A stretch of 64,000 nt of DNA from Marinibium conchae (lineage in GTDB: Bacteria; Pseudomonadota; Gammaproteobacteria; Enterobacterales; Alteromonadaceae): NCBI RefSeq assembly GCF_015595035.1, contig NZ_JADNRN010000003.1, forward strand, positions 558,001 through 622,000, given 5' to 3'. Positions 52,623 to 61,775 of the stretch are shown piece by piece. The notes beneath the pieces are model-generated. The model was not told the DNA's origin. It saw nothing but the letters and a program-made list of their open reading frames with translations, and made no database searches. How positions within the stretch are numbered: the first letter of the stretch is position 1; each line of letters opens with the position of its first letter. The translations under genes were made by a program, and so were the position numbers.

Positions 52623-53176
52623 GAGCCATCCCCTACTGCACCATCAATAGGTGCTGCTACGTCACTGTTTGATTCAAGTTGATTTTCCACCGCTAGAGCA
52701 ATATTTGTGTAACCCGCTTCTGCACTAGTTTGCATGATCTTCTTTAAGATCTCGTAGGGCACTGACTTGTCACCCATAATGGTGATCGAAAGACCTGGGT
52801 CTTCAGCATTTGGGTCATCAGCATCCACCGGTGCCGCAACTGTGCGAGAAGCCTGATATAGCAGCTCGGTTTTTAAGGCGTCGATGGTATATTCGCTTTG
52901 CTCATACAGATCTGATGTTTTCGCCAGTGGCTTTCCTTGCAATAAAATATTTTGCGAGGTAATCATCAAAAGCAAGGTGTCTTTTGCTGGTGTTTTAACC
53001 GTCGATTTTGGCAGTTCGACAGAATTATCTCTTTGTAGTACCTGCACATCAGAGGCATTTAACATTAAGAAAAAAACCAATACCGTGAACACATCCATCA
53101 GAGAAACCAAGCTTAACTTCGCTGTCCTGGTCTTATTCGCCCGAGCCATGCGTTTAGCGCGTGCTGACTGCTTCAT
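52619..53176 (-). CDS. ExbD/TolR-type motor subunit, Asp retained
   Basis: A 185-residue stator-type protein with a basic cytosolic head, one transmembrane helix and a periplasmic domain. The helix reads LSLVSLMDVFTVLVFFLML, and Asp28 is the conserved protonatable residue that couples proton flow to movement. The periplasmic domain has the ExbD pattern ALKTELLYQASR and LSITIMGDKSVPYEILKKIM. It overlaps both neighbours by 4 bp (ATGA). It forms a pair with the Asn24 paralogue upstream; compare the AglQ/AglS pair of Myxococcus. Confidence 0.92.
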   Translation of the reverse strand: MKQSARAKRMARANKTRTAKLSLVSLMDVFTVLVFFLMLNASDVQVLQRDNSVELPKSTVKTPAKDTLLLMITSQNILLQGKPLAKTSDLYEQSEYTIDALKTELLYQASRTVAAPVDADDPNAEDPGLSITIMGDKSVPYEILKKIMQTSAEAGYTNIALAVENQLESNSDVAAPIDGAVGDGS

Positions 53177-53766
53177 TGCGCACCTCCTGCATTTTTCAAC
53201 TCGTAGCGTGCTGGCGCTTCAGCCAAGGAGACTTCAGGAAACAACTCCGCATCAACTACCGACACAGCCACTACAGCTTTGTAGGAACGGGTTGCATCAA
53301 TCAAACTAATAATCGTTTGATAGTCGGTTTCATCAGGTAACATTAACACGATATCTTTTTTATCAATCGATTGTGATAACAAGGTTTGTTTTACTAATTT
53401 TAGTTGCGTTTGCAGCCCTTTATAGTCGTGCTGCATCGCAGGTTCTGAGCCATTATTCGCAGGCGCTTCACCATCTTCCGCTACAACGGGGATCTTAGGT
53501 ACGCTGCGCACCAGATAGCCCTGAGGGAAGAAAATGTTTAATGCATCGTCGGTGACGAGGATCTCCAAGCTTTGATTTTCAATTGGCTCATCGTCGGCCC
53601 CTAAGGCCTCTATTCCAGGCAATTGAAGTTCAACCACTGTTATCCTCGAAAACACCATCATCATTAACAAAACAGGCACCAACACTATCATTAGATTCAT
53701 GAAAGAGGTGATGTCTAATTCAGCGTCTTCTTTCTTGGCGTTACGCCCGTGGCGTCGTCCAAACAT
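53173..53766 (-). CDS. ExbD/TolR-type motor subunit with Asn in place of the key Asp
   Basis: A 197-residue ExbD-like protein. The helix LDITSFMNLMIVLVPVLLMM has Asn24 (codon AAT at 53697-53695) where ExbD, TolR and AglQ/S carry the proton-binding Asp. An Asp six residues earlier (Asp18) lies at the membrane edge and is the usual conserved DI(N/T) position. The periplasmic part includes LEILVTDDALNIFF and KKDIVLMLPDETDYQTIISLIDATR, the ExbD fold. It lies between the TolQ-like gene (11 bp) and the second ExbD (4-bp overlap). It may be an inactive structural partner in a heterodimer. Confidence 0.9.
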   Translation of the reverse strand: MFGRRHGRNAKKEDAELDITSFMNLMIVLVPVLLMMMVFSRITVVELQLPGIEALGADDEPIENQSLEILVTDDALNIFFPQGYLVRSVPKIPVVAEDGEAPANNGSEPAMQHDYKGLQTQLKLVKQTLLSQSIDKKDIVLMLPDETDYQTIISLIDATRSYKAVVAVSVVDAELFPEVSLAEAPARYELKNAGGAQ

Positions 53767-53777
53767 GAGAATGCTTC

Positions 53778-54434
53778 CTACTGGTCTGTGGTACGAGTTT
53801 TAGTTGCAAGCTTTTCTTTTGCGATAAGTGTGTTTAAACACTTCACACCCGCCATTTCCATGCTTTCCACTATTTCAGTTGTTTTTGTTTGCAACAATGA
53901 ATGAAGCAGCAATAAAGGGATCGCAGCAATCAAACCGTAGGCCGTGGTGTTCATCGCTACCGAAATACTTTGCGACAACAAGCTTGCCTTTTCTGACGGA
54001 TCAGCATTAGCTACCGCTGAGAATGCAGCGATCAGACCGATGATTGTGCCTAACAAGCCTAATAGCGTGGATATGTTAGCCAACATACCTAAATATTGAG
54101 TACGTTTTTCAAGGCGAGGCACGGTTTCCATTAAGCCTTCTTCCATTGCATATTCAATGTCTTCACGGCGTGGGCTCACACCTAAACGTGTTATACCGGC
54201 GCCTATCACTCGTGCGATTGGCGCTGTGCTATTTTGTGTAATTTGAATAATCTTGTCGAAATTTTGAGCAGCAAGTAAAGGCTCAAGCTCTCTAAACGCT
54301 TTTTTGTTCGTGCGACGGGCAGAACCCAAGAACCAATAACGCTCTAAAGCGATAGCTAAGCCAATAGCTAATACGATAGAGATAGGGAACATAAAAGAGC
54401 CCCCTTCTTGGAAAAAGCGAATGATGGTATCCAT
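53778..54434 (-). CDS. MotA/TolQ/ExbB family proton-channel protein
   Basis: A 218-residue protein with three transmembrane helices. The family hallmarks are GLLGTIIGLIAAFSAVA (helix 2) and SISVAMNTTAYGLIAAIPLLLLH (helix 3, quoted as SISVAMNTTAYGLIAAIP). The cytosolic loop is TRLGVSPRREDIEYAMEEG. It builds a pentameric ring around ExbD-type subunits and uses the proton gradient. AGAGG precedes the ATG. A 184-bp gap upstream separates it from the 132-residue secreted protein and may hold an internal promoter. It resembles AglR of Myxococcus in context (inference). Confidence 0.94.
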   Translation of the reverse strand: MDTIIRFFQEGGSFMFPISIVLAIGLAIALERYWFLGSARRTNKKAFRELEPLLAAQNFDKIIQITQNSTAPIARVIGAGITRLGVSPRREDIEYAMEEGLMETVPRLEKRTQYLGMLANISTLLGLLGTIIGLIAAFSAVANADPSEKASLLSQSISVAMNTTAYGLIAAIPLLLLHSLLQTKTTEIVESMEMAGVKCLNTLIAKEKLATKTRTTDQ

Positions 54435-54618
54435 GAAATCCTCTCAATGTAGTGATCAGTTGTTTATCAAGCCCCAAAGGTTCAGATGAACATGACATTG
54501 GAAACTTGGATTAATCTAAGGTTAATAACGAATTTTCGATTGCTGACAGTCTATTCCAATACAATAACATCTTATGTATTGTGAACTATCAACCTGTTGT
54601 CGAATTTATACCCAACAG

Positions 54619-55017
54619 CTAATTTGCAGGGCTGTTTTGCTCTGTAGATTTGCTAGTTTGTATCCCTTCAAGAAGGTTTATCTCCTTTAAAAAGTTGTTT
54701 CTAACCATGGGCTTAAGCGATGTTTTTATCGGTGCCCAACGGTTTTCATTGCGATCAATACGCTGATGCAATGGTAGCTGCCAAGGTACAATAGATAATA
54801 CCTTTGGCTGCTCTTTGTTACCACGAATTGTCTCTTCTAATCTTAATACTTCACCGCCATTTGCGATACTGCCGTCGGATGCGACGGTAACCGTTATTGG
54901 CGCTTCTTGTTGTGTGCCTGAAGTATTTTCTTGCTCTTCTTGAAAAGCAAATACCGGGTTAGCCAAAAGCAACGCTATTGTACAAACGAAAATAACTGTT
55001 TTCATGACTTTATCCAT
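54619..55017 (-). CDS. secreted hypothetical protein of the envelope cluster
   Basis: About 132 residues from ATG 55017, which overlaps the end of the TPR lipoprotein gene; an in-frame ATG at 55005 is also possible. The signal peptide (MKTVIFVCTIALLLANPVFA) is followed by an acidic linker and the core ITVTVASDGSIANGGEVLRL, then a stretch rich in Arg and Asn. I recognise no family. Position between the TPR lipoprotein and the ExbB gene makes it a candidate periplasmic part of the same machine. Confidence 0.75.
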   Translation of the reverse strand: MDKVMKTVIFVCTIALLLANPVFAFQEEQENTSGTQQEAPITVTVASDGSIANGGEVLRLEETIRGNKEQPKVLSIVPWQLPLHQRIDRNENRWAPIKTSLKPMVRNNFLKEINLLEGIQTSKSTEQNSPAN

Positions 55018-55852
55018 TTGCTTTCTCTCTTTCAATCGCCTTTATTTGGCGTTTAATATCGGTAATCCACTGCCCAGCTAAGCGTTGCTCGCGCAACAAG
55101 GATTTTGACGGTGCTTCAACTGCGCTCAGCTCAATATCAAGAAAGGCTTTGTAAAGCTGATAGTCAGCCAAAGCAGACTTTTTGTCACCGATGTAAAGAT
55201 CAAATAGTATCCCTCTATTTCGATAGGTTGCCGCATTACCAGGCCACGCTTGCAAAGCCTCATCGTAATGTTGTTTAGCTACAACAAAGTCACCTGCATT
55301 ACGGTATAACTGAGCCAGCCTATTATGTGCCTGATAGTTATTTGCGGCAATAGCAATGGCAGCTTTATAATCATTGATAGCTTGTTCTGTGTCTTTTTCC
55401 GAACGGTGAATATCGCCGCGCAACACCCAAACAGAACTATGGGGTGAAGCAATGAAATCTGGGTCATCTATCACGCGCTGTATCGCCGTCTTTGCACCGT
55501 CTATATTGGCATTTGCCAGCGCATTCATGGCATTTTGAACCATACTCATCTGGGCTGAAGATAGTGGCTTCTGAGCTTGTTTATCCAACTCAAATGCATT
55601 GACCGATGCGAGTAATTCATTAGCTTTCAATAGCAGCGCTTGTTGCTCTTGTTCTTCTGGACTCAAGACAACAGCTTCTGCACCTTCACCTTGTTCATTA
55701 CTAAGCGCATCACCCGCTACTTCTGCACTTTCGGCTTCGGGATTATCATCACCAGAAAAACTTGGCAATGATGGTAGGCTGGAACAAGCACCTAGTAGAA
55801 AACTTGCAGCAATAAGAAACAGCGGCAACTTCATTTTATTCAAAGTCTTCAA
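55010..55852 (-). CDS. tetratricopeptide-repeat lipoprotein (GltE/AglT-like by context)
   Basis: A 280-residue lipoprotein (lipobox LLGACSS). The TTG at 55852 has a perfect GAGGAG upstream; the ATG at 55834, six codons later, abuts the upstream stop and is an alternative. An acidic linker is followed by at least three TPR units, seen in NYQAHNRLAQLYRNAGDFVVAKQHYDEALQAWP (landmarks AHNRLAQLYRNAGDF and HYDEALQAWPG) and in ATYRNRGILFDLYIGDKKSAL. It overlaps the 1102-residue gene. Short TPR lipoproteins of this type (AglT/GltE) belong to the Myxococcus Glt machine; the match here is by architecture only. Confidence 0.85.
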   Translation of the reverse strand: MKTLNKMKLPLFLIAASFLLGACSSLPSLPSFSGDDNPEAESAEVAGDALSNEQGEGAEAVVLSPEEQEQQALLLKANELLASVNAFELDKQAQKPLSSAQMSMVQNAMNALANANIDGAKTAIQRVIDDPDFIASPHSSVWVLRGDIHRSEKDTEQAINDYKAAIAIAANNYQAHNRLAQLYRNAGDFVVAKQHYDEALQAWPGNAATYRNRGILFDLYIGDKKSALADYQLYKAFLDIELSAVEAPSKSLLREQRLAGQWITDIKRQIKAIEREKANG

Positions 55853-58800
55853 CGCTTAGCTCCTCAATTTGCTCAGGTTTGCGGTATCTTACAGGCAGTA
55901 AGCCTTCCAGTGTCTTTAAGGACTCTTTTACCCAATCGTCATACAAGCCACTATGTGCTCGCTTGGCGTTATTTTCGTGCAAACTAATTGAAGTTTCCTC
56001 AAAGGGAAAAGCCTGCTCTTCAAGCAATAGTTCATATTGGCTCATCTCTAATGCAGACAAACCTGTGGGGCGGGCTGAATCCATCAAATCGGTCGCTAAC
56101 ACGGCATACAAATTTGCTAACGCGTAATTTGCTTGAGTAGTGAACTCTGCTACCCCATACGCCATAACACCATCATAGCGGCCAATCGCAGTACTAAGAG
56201 CCGTTTGTTTGCGTTGCAGACTATTATTCAATGGTAGCGTAAGCTTAATTTTCTTATAAGCAAGGTCTGCATCATTGGCAAATACCATCGATGCCATTGC
56301 TGCTAAATAACGAGAACGATCGGAGCGCTCATCTTTGGCTGCGCGATCAGCATCAATGAGTTTGTTCAACCAAAAGCGTCTTTTCGATTGCTCGCCACTT
56401 TCGCGGTAAAATTCTGTTAACTTAAAGCGCGCTTCGTTGGCATCCGACAGTGGAGAAGGATATCGGTGGGCGTAGGATCTAAAAGAATCCAAGGCTTGAG
56501 CTTTGTTTCCCGCTTTCAAATAATATTCTGCGGCAACAAATAATGACTCTCGGCCTAATTGAGTATCAGGTTGCGACTTATGCTGCGCTATGAGCATGTT
56601 CGCGGCAGGCTCCCATTGCTCAGATTTTTCATAAGCAACTAAGAGCTTACCCGGAATCGTCGACACTAAATCGTTTGTCGGGAAGCGTGTTTGAAAATCA
56701 AGCAATAGAGATAAGGCATCAGCCCACGACTCAAGCGCCAGCAAGTAGGTTGCCGAATCATATTGCGCCGCTGCTCGGAAAGTAGAGTTGGGCGTTTGCT
56801 GCATGATTTTACCTAGCAAAGCAATACTATCACTCAGTGCAAGCTTTTGTGTTTCACTCAGTATCGCAATATCCTGACCTTCAGGTAGCGGAGCCGACAA
56901 CACTTCTTTTACTTTCGCCGACGCGAGTACTTGTTCAGACTGTTGGAAGAAAGTTGCAGCTAAGCGATTAGTCAGGTCTTCAACTCGTTCGTCGTCACTC
57001 GGTAATATGCTTAGCAACGTTTCGTAGCCGGCTTGCGCGGTTTTATAGTTTTCTAACGCGAAATGACTATGCGATAACACCAGGCGCGCAGAAATCATGC
57101 TTTCTTTTTCTACGTCGTGTACAGCAATATGGGCAGCTCGCAACTCTGCCTCAGAAAAGTTCGACTGCGCATAAGCAGCGCCGTTGAGTTTGTCACCGGC
57201 TAACAACCAGTTTGCCCAACGCATTGCTTCCATATACTTTTCTTGTTCAAACAAACGTTGCATAAGCGATTGCGTTACGTTCACCGTTCGTGGATCGGCA
57301 GCAAAATTCTCCACGAAAAGCTGCTGACTGATCATTTTTCTAGCTTCTAACTGAGCAAGGAAGTTTGCATCTCGGCCTGCAGCATTGGATGTTACTCTCT
57401 CGAAGAGTAAAAGCGCCGCATATGCCGCTTCGCTCGCCAAAGGATTTGGAGAGTCTTGATATGCATAGATTTCAAAACTTTCGATAGCTTTATTCAATTT
57501 TCCTGCTGAGCTCAATGCCTCAGCTAAGTAAAAACGCATTTGCGCTACTTCCTCATCAGGTGAGAAGGTGCGAATAAACTGGTCGTAATATAAAGCTGCG
57601 GCCTCGAAGGCTTCTTGCCTAAGCGTCGACAAGTCGTTTACCGACGCGTTGCTCCAACTAGCGCTTTGACCTTCACTCAACTGCGTTCCAACAAATGAAC
57701 TGGCAGCCGTTTCGCTTCCAGCCGAAGAGGTAGCGCCTGTATTCAGCATACGATCTAAGGTTTGCGCGATACTATGTTCGCTTTGCGCTAACTCTTTGAG
57801 GTACTGGCGCAGATAAGCCGCCGTTTGCTGGCCTAACAAACTGGTCAAGCCATCAAAATGGGGGCCATCGATACCATAGGCAGCAACAAAGCCCTGCTTC
57901 GCTTCCAATACTAAGGCCGGAAAATCACCCAAGATGTAAGCGTCGATGTGTCGTACATAAAATTCCACGGCGCGGCCATGTGTGGGATAAGTGCTGGCAA
58001 ACACCAAAAGCGTATCGGCACTATCTTTAAAGCGGTCATTGTTAAGGTGTTGTTGGGCGAGTTCTTCATAAATAAGATGTTCGTATGCACGCTCGCCATT
58101 AGCCGCGAAGAAATCTCTAATGGCTTCTCCGTTACCAGAGTAGGAGAACAGCAAGGCCATAATACGTAGGGTATCTTTAACTAATCGTTGTTGTCCTAAC
58201 GGTAGCTCTTCAATACGCGTGAAGGTTTGCGTATATGAGTTGTCATCTAAAGTATCGTCTAGCATTTTTGAAAAAGATACCAAGGCATTTGGGTGATCCT
58301 CTTGCTTGAAGAAACTCCAGCCTTGCATGTATGCAGAAATACCATAAAAGTTATTCGCATCTAGACTCGAGGCTTTTTCTGACAATGCCAATACTTGGCC
58401 ATAATTAAATACGGCTGTTTCGTAATCTGTCCGGGTAAAATAATACTCGCCAATTCTAAAATAGAGCTCGATGTGGTAGTTGGTCACGGGGTTAGTTTCA
58501 GTAGGGAAGGTCTCGAGAAAGCGCTTTGCAACCTCAACACTTTCTACTTTTTTGCCGTCTAGGTCGAGGGCGCGAGACAATTGATACATTGCATCCATGT
58601 ATTTTGTTTCCGTGCGCTTTGCTTCCTCTAAGGCTTGTATATCAACTGGCGTAGCACCCTCAAGCGCTGCAGCGGCTTTCATGTCATTCACCTTGGCAAG
58701 CAAATCAGCCTGTTGCTCGAGTACTTCGCGATAGCGTGATATGGCTTTGTTAAAATAACTGGCCGGTTGCAGTTGCCCAATACCATCGCTAACTTCCGTA

Positions 58801-59144
58801 GAAGCAACTTGTGCCTGTTGCTCTTCAAGAGGAATGCCTTCCTCTTGGGCAATTTCAGCCAACTGCATTTCAATATCAGCTAATCGAAAGGCGACCTGCT
58901 GCTTTTGTTTCTCATCTTTTAACAAGGGTAAAAGTGCGGCGTACTCATCACGAGTTTCTTTTAAGGATAAACGCGGTGCAATCGAAGGCTCGACTTTAAT
59001 CGGTTGTAAATCAAGTTCTGCTAATGTCGGGCGAGCACTCACGCCATCACTCACACCTTCAGCTACCATTGTACTCTCTTCGGAGGAAAACATACTGCAA
59101 CTTGCTAGCAACATAGTGAGCGAGAGAATAAGTAACTTTTTCAT
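55836..59144 (-). CDS. large TPR-rich lipoprotein (GltD/AgmU-like by context)
   Basis: A 1102-residue lipoprotein (lipobox LLASC, Cys16) composed largely of helical TPR-like repeats. Typical units include YFRIGEYYFTRTDYETAVFN, MRFYLAEALSSAGKLNKAIE, SHFALENYKTAQAGYETLL and LFVAAEYYLKAGNKAQALDS. GGGGAG precedes the ATG, and it starts 1 bp after the stop of the next gene upstream. Very long periplasmic TPR proteins such as AgmU/GltD are a feature of Agl-Glt and Nfs complexes. No enzyme motif is seen. It probably scaffolds an outer-membrane-associated complex. Confidence 0.88.
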   Translation of the reverse strand: MKKLLILSLTMLLASCSMFSSEESTMVAEGVSDGVSARPTLAELDLQPIKVEPSIAPRLSLKETRDEYAALLPLLKDEKQKQQVAFRLADIEMQLAEIAQEEGIPLEEQQAQVASTEVSDGIGQLQPASYFNKAISRYREVLEQQADLLAKVNDMKAAAALEGATPVDIQALEEAKRTETKYMDAMYQLSRALDLDGKKVESVEVAKRFLETFPTETNPVTNYHIELYFRIGEYYFTRTDYETAVFNYGQVLALSEKASSLDANNFYGISAYMQGWSFFKQEDHPNALVSFSKMLDDTLDDNSYTQTFTRIEELPLGQQRLVKDTLRIMALLFSYSGNGEAIRDFFAANGERAYEHLIYEELAQQHLNNDRFKDSADTLLVFASTYPTHGRAVEFYVRHIDAYILGDFPALVLEAKQGFVAAYGIDGPHFDGLTSLLGQQTAAYLRQYLKELAQSEHSIAQTLDRMLNTGATSSAGSETAASSFVGTQLSEGQSASWSNASVNDLSTLRQEAFEAAALYYDQFIRTFSPDEEVAQMRFYLAEALSSAGKLNKAIESFEIYAYQDSPNPLASEAAYAALLLFERVTSNAAGRDANFLAQLEARKMISQQLFVENFAADPRTVNVTQSLMQRLFEQEKYMEAMRWANWLLAGDKLNGAAYAQSNFSEAELRAAHIAVHDVEKESMISARLVLSHSHFALENYKTAQAGYETLLSILPSDDERVEDLTNRLAATFFQQSEQVLASAKVKEVLSAPLPEGQDIAILSETQKLALSDSIALLGKIMQQTPNSTFRAAAQYDSATYLLALESWADALSLLLDFQTRFPTNDLVSTIPGKLLVAYEKSEQWEPAANMLIAQHKSQPDTQLGRESLFVAAEYYLKAGNKAQALDSFRSYAHRYPSPLSDANEARFKLTEFYRESGEQSKRRFWLNKLIDADRAAKDERSDRSRYLAAMASMVFANDADLAYKKIKLTLPLNNSLQRKQTALSTAIGRYDGVMAYGVAEFTTQANYALANLYAVLATDLMDSARPTGLSALEMSQYELLLEEQAFPFEETSISLHENNAKRAHSGLYDDWVKESLKTLEGLLPVRYRKPEQIEELSVEDFE

Positions 59145-59145
59145 C

Positions 59146-61155
59146 TTATTCTCCCCTTACCGGCTGAGCTAAGTCTTGGATGCGAATGATCGCAAGACGA
59201 GTAGCAATTTGTTGATCAGCCAAATCCTGCATTCGAGCAGTCATATTTTCTTCTAGGAAGGCGGTTAACTTTGCAGTTATAGAGTCTAGTAAGGCTTTAG
59301 TGCGAAGATAATCGGCTTGTGCTTTTCGCTCCATTTCTTTTACTTTCTCTCGTTGTTTATCGATTATCGCTGTATTGTTCTGTAGTAGCCTTAGCTGTCT
59401 AAACTGTTTGCTCGCAGCGGCATAAGCTCTCTCTAACTCATTGAGTTGTTTTTGATGTTGCCAGCGGGCGCTTGGGTAGGCTTCAGATAATTGCCATTCG
59501 AGATAGCCTTTCAAGCGGGCAACGCGTTGCCCATATTTCTTCGACAACTTACGTTCACGCTCATTATTAATACGTTCAATGCGTGCTTCTGCGCGCTCTA
59601 AACGAGCGAGTGCCGCAACAATATCTTCGTTAGCGTATAGCGTAGATGAGTTTTCAGCGTTAGCTAGGATAGCATCATATTGTTCTATTTTGAGCTGGGC
59701 TTCATCAAGAGTATTCTGAGCCGTCACCAAGGACAAATTTTCACTGCGTTTTATAAATGCCTTTTCACGTTCATCAAGCAAGCCATGCATGGTATCGATT
59801 TGTGCCAAATTGCTATGCAGCGTGTTTAGTAATAACTTGGCTTGTCTGCGCATATCAAGCAAATAAGCGGTATCTAATTCACCATCGCCGCTTAATAATA
59901 AAATCTGTATGTCACGATGTTCTATTGGCCAATTACCATTGGTTACCGTATCAAAAAAATCTTCTTGTTTAACTTGCTCTTGAAACGCAGCGAGAGAAGC
60001 CATCGCTATATCGAGCTGACGAGAGGAATCTCGCAGAGAATTAAAAGCCTCAGCCATCGCACCTTGTTGTTCATAACCAAATGCTAATCCGTGACTCGCC
60101 TGTAAAGCGAAAATGCCTTCGCTGTTGTCGCGCAAATATCGCCAGGCTGCCATTGCTTCTTGCCAACGATTTTCTTGCGCCAAGGTCCAACCGTAGGTGA
60201 GAAGAGATTGTTCTGCTTCCAACGACTCACGCCCAATTTGCTGCAGGGCAACAAGGGCATTAGTATAATCCTTGTTATCGAGTAGGCTGATGCCTAACCC
60301 ATAATTTAAGCGATCGAACAAGGCGTTGCGTTCTTTATTCGCCTGTTGCTCTTGGCTATCACTTAAACCATTGCCGAACCAATCAAACCAGCTCCACCAG
60401 CTGTTGTTATCGGCAGGGTCTTGAATTGCGTTTTCAAGAGGCGTTTCATCAAGCTTTAATTTTGCCGCAATAAAGTAATCGTTTGCGGCTTCAAAATTTT
60501 GCTGACTGTGCAGTAATACCGCTTGATTCGCCAATAAATAGGTTTGATAAATAGAGTCGCTTGGCAGTTCGTCGGCAATGCTTCGCCATTCATCTCCTTC
60601 TTCCATTTTTTCGTGGCTAACTTGATAAAGTAACTCTTCAAGATGCTCATCACTGAGTTCATCTTCTAGATCGTTATCAAAAATAGCAGCATACGCGCGC
60701 TGACTAATACCATCATTTTTTTGTGCAAAGCCTGATTTAGCCAACCAAAACCATGTATTAGCGCGGATATAATCATCGGTCGTGTCCGACAATAGTCGTC
60801 TGAATATGGTTTCAGCTTGTTGCGTCATGCCCAATTGCAAACTCACAGCGCCTTTCATTAATTCAAGACGATCGTTATCATCAACACCATATGGCGTTTG
60901 CGCAATGTCTTCGTTCAAACGCGTGATAGCACTTTGCAATAAGGTTTGGTCTGGCACATCTTGAAAGTAGCTGTATAGCACCTGTCCAAAAGCCAGATGC
61001 TGACGTTTTTGCGCAAGAATTTGCTCTGGTGAACGCGTATCTTCAGGCTCTGCAGGCGCAGGCGGCGTTGAAAAACAGGCCGACAAAGACACCAGTGTTA
61101 ACGATACCAGCGCCAATTTTGATAAACTTGAAAATGAGTGAGCCTTAAGCTGCAT
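59146..61155 (-). CDS. coiled-coil/TPR lipoprotein
   Basis: A 669-residue lipoprotein (lipobox LSAC, Cys27). Residues about 50-400 hold TPR-like pairs (LQLGMTQQAETIFRRLL, ALVALQQIGRESLEAEQSL, WQEAMAAWRYL). Residues about 430-640 are strongly heptad-like and rich in Glu, Lys, Arg and Ala (ALARLERAEARIERINNERE, EKVKEMERKAQADYLR), indicating a long coiled coil. No known catalytic motif. It sits immediately upstream of the large TPR lipoprotein and downstream of the 199-residue secreted protein, so it is a likely structural part of the same assembly. Confidence 0.85.
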   Translation of the reverse strand: MQLKAHSFSSLSKLALVSLTLVSLSACFSTPPAPAEPEDTRSPEQILAQKRQHLAFGQVLYSYFQDVPDQTLLQSAITRLNEDIAQTPYGVDDNDRLELMKGAVSLQLGMTQQAETIFRRLLSDTTDDYIRANTWFWLAKSGFAQKNDGISQRAYAAIFDNDLEDELSDEHLEELLYQVSHEKMEEGDEWRSIADELPSDSIYQTYLLANQAVLLHSQQNFEAANDYFIAAKLKLDETPLENAIQDPADNNSWWSWFDWFGNGLSDSQEQQANKERNALFDRLNYGLGISLLDNKDYTNALVALQQIGRESLEAEQSLLTYGWTLAQENRWQEAMAAWRYLRDNSEGIFALQASHGLAFGYEQQGAMAEAFNSLRDSSRQLDIAMASLAAFQEQVKQEDFFDTVTNGNWPIEHRDIQILLLSGDGELDTAYLLDMRRQAKLLLNTLHSNLAQIDTMHGLLDEREKAFIKRSENLSLVTAQNTLDEAQLKIEQYDAILANAENSSTLYANEDIVAALARLERAEARIERINNERERKLSKKYGQRVARLKGYLEWQLSEAYPSARWQHQKQLNELERAYAAASKQFRQLRLLQNNTAIIDKQREKVKEMERKAQADYLRTKALLDSITAKLTAFLEENMTARMQDLADQQIATRLAIIRIQDLAQPVRGE

Positions 61156-61173
61156 AAATTCTGATAACCCGAC

Positions 61174-61773
61174 TTAGAGTACTGTAGCTTCGAAGACAGG
61201 CTGCTGCTTCGTGGTCGAATCAACAATCTTTAACTCAACAGTAGCCGCTTCGTCGTCCTTTTCAAGCTCAAGCGTTACCGCTCTTTTGTAAGGTCGATTC
61301 TCGGGGCCAGTGCCGATAAAGAAGGCGGTAATTTCACGCATACCTTGATTCACGTTACCCACATATAAACGCTGAACACCACCTTTAAAAAGTGCGTTAA
61401 CTTGGCGATCGGTATACAAATAATTGGTAGCCAACTCGCCGTCAATTTTAAGCTCAACAGCATCGAGCTTAAAATACTCACCCACGTCCATCGCTAAGTA
61501 CACGGCAATTTGAGTACTAGAAGGGAATAACAAATCTTCTTCTAAAATGAATAAGTCGCGATTCAAGTTCACTAAAGCTTGCTTCAACGTTTCCATCTCT
61601 TCAGCTAACTTACTATCAGGCAATGGTGGTTCTTCTAGCACGGGGGCAAGCAAAGCTTCTTCAGATGCAGGAGCTTGGTCTTCTTGAGCGCTCAAAGAAG
61701 CCGACGTAAACAACAGTGCGAATAGCGCCGCCATTGCAAATGTGTGAATGAATGTAGTCAAAGTTGTTCTCAT
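61174..61773 (-). CDS. secreted hypothetical protein of the envelope cluster
   Basis: About 199 residues from ATG 61773, which overlaps the region of the DUF3570 stop; no strong ribosome site is seen, so translation may be coupled. Signal peptide MRTTLTTFIHTFAMAALFAL cut after ASLSA. An acidic linker and short coiled coil (LAEEMETLKQALVNLNRDLF) precede a strand-rich C-terminal domain (FKLDAVELKIDGELATNYLY, GGVQRLYVGNVNQGMREITAF, RAVTLELEKDDEAATVELKI) resembling an Ig-like or beta-sandwich fold. I recognise no named family. Confidence 0.8.
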   Translation of the reverse strand: MRTTLTTFIHTFAMAALFALLFTSASLSAQEDQAPASEEALLAPVLEEPPLPDSKLAEEMETLKQALVNLNRDLFILEEDLLFPSSTQIAVYLAMDVGEYFKLDAVELKIDGELATNYLYTDRQVNALFKGGVQRLYVGNVNQGMREITAFFIGTGPENRPYKRAVTLELEKDDEAATVELKIVDSTTKQQPVFEATVL

Positions 61774-61775
61774 AA

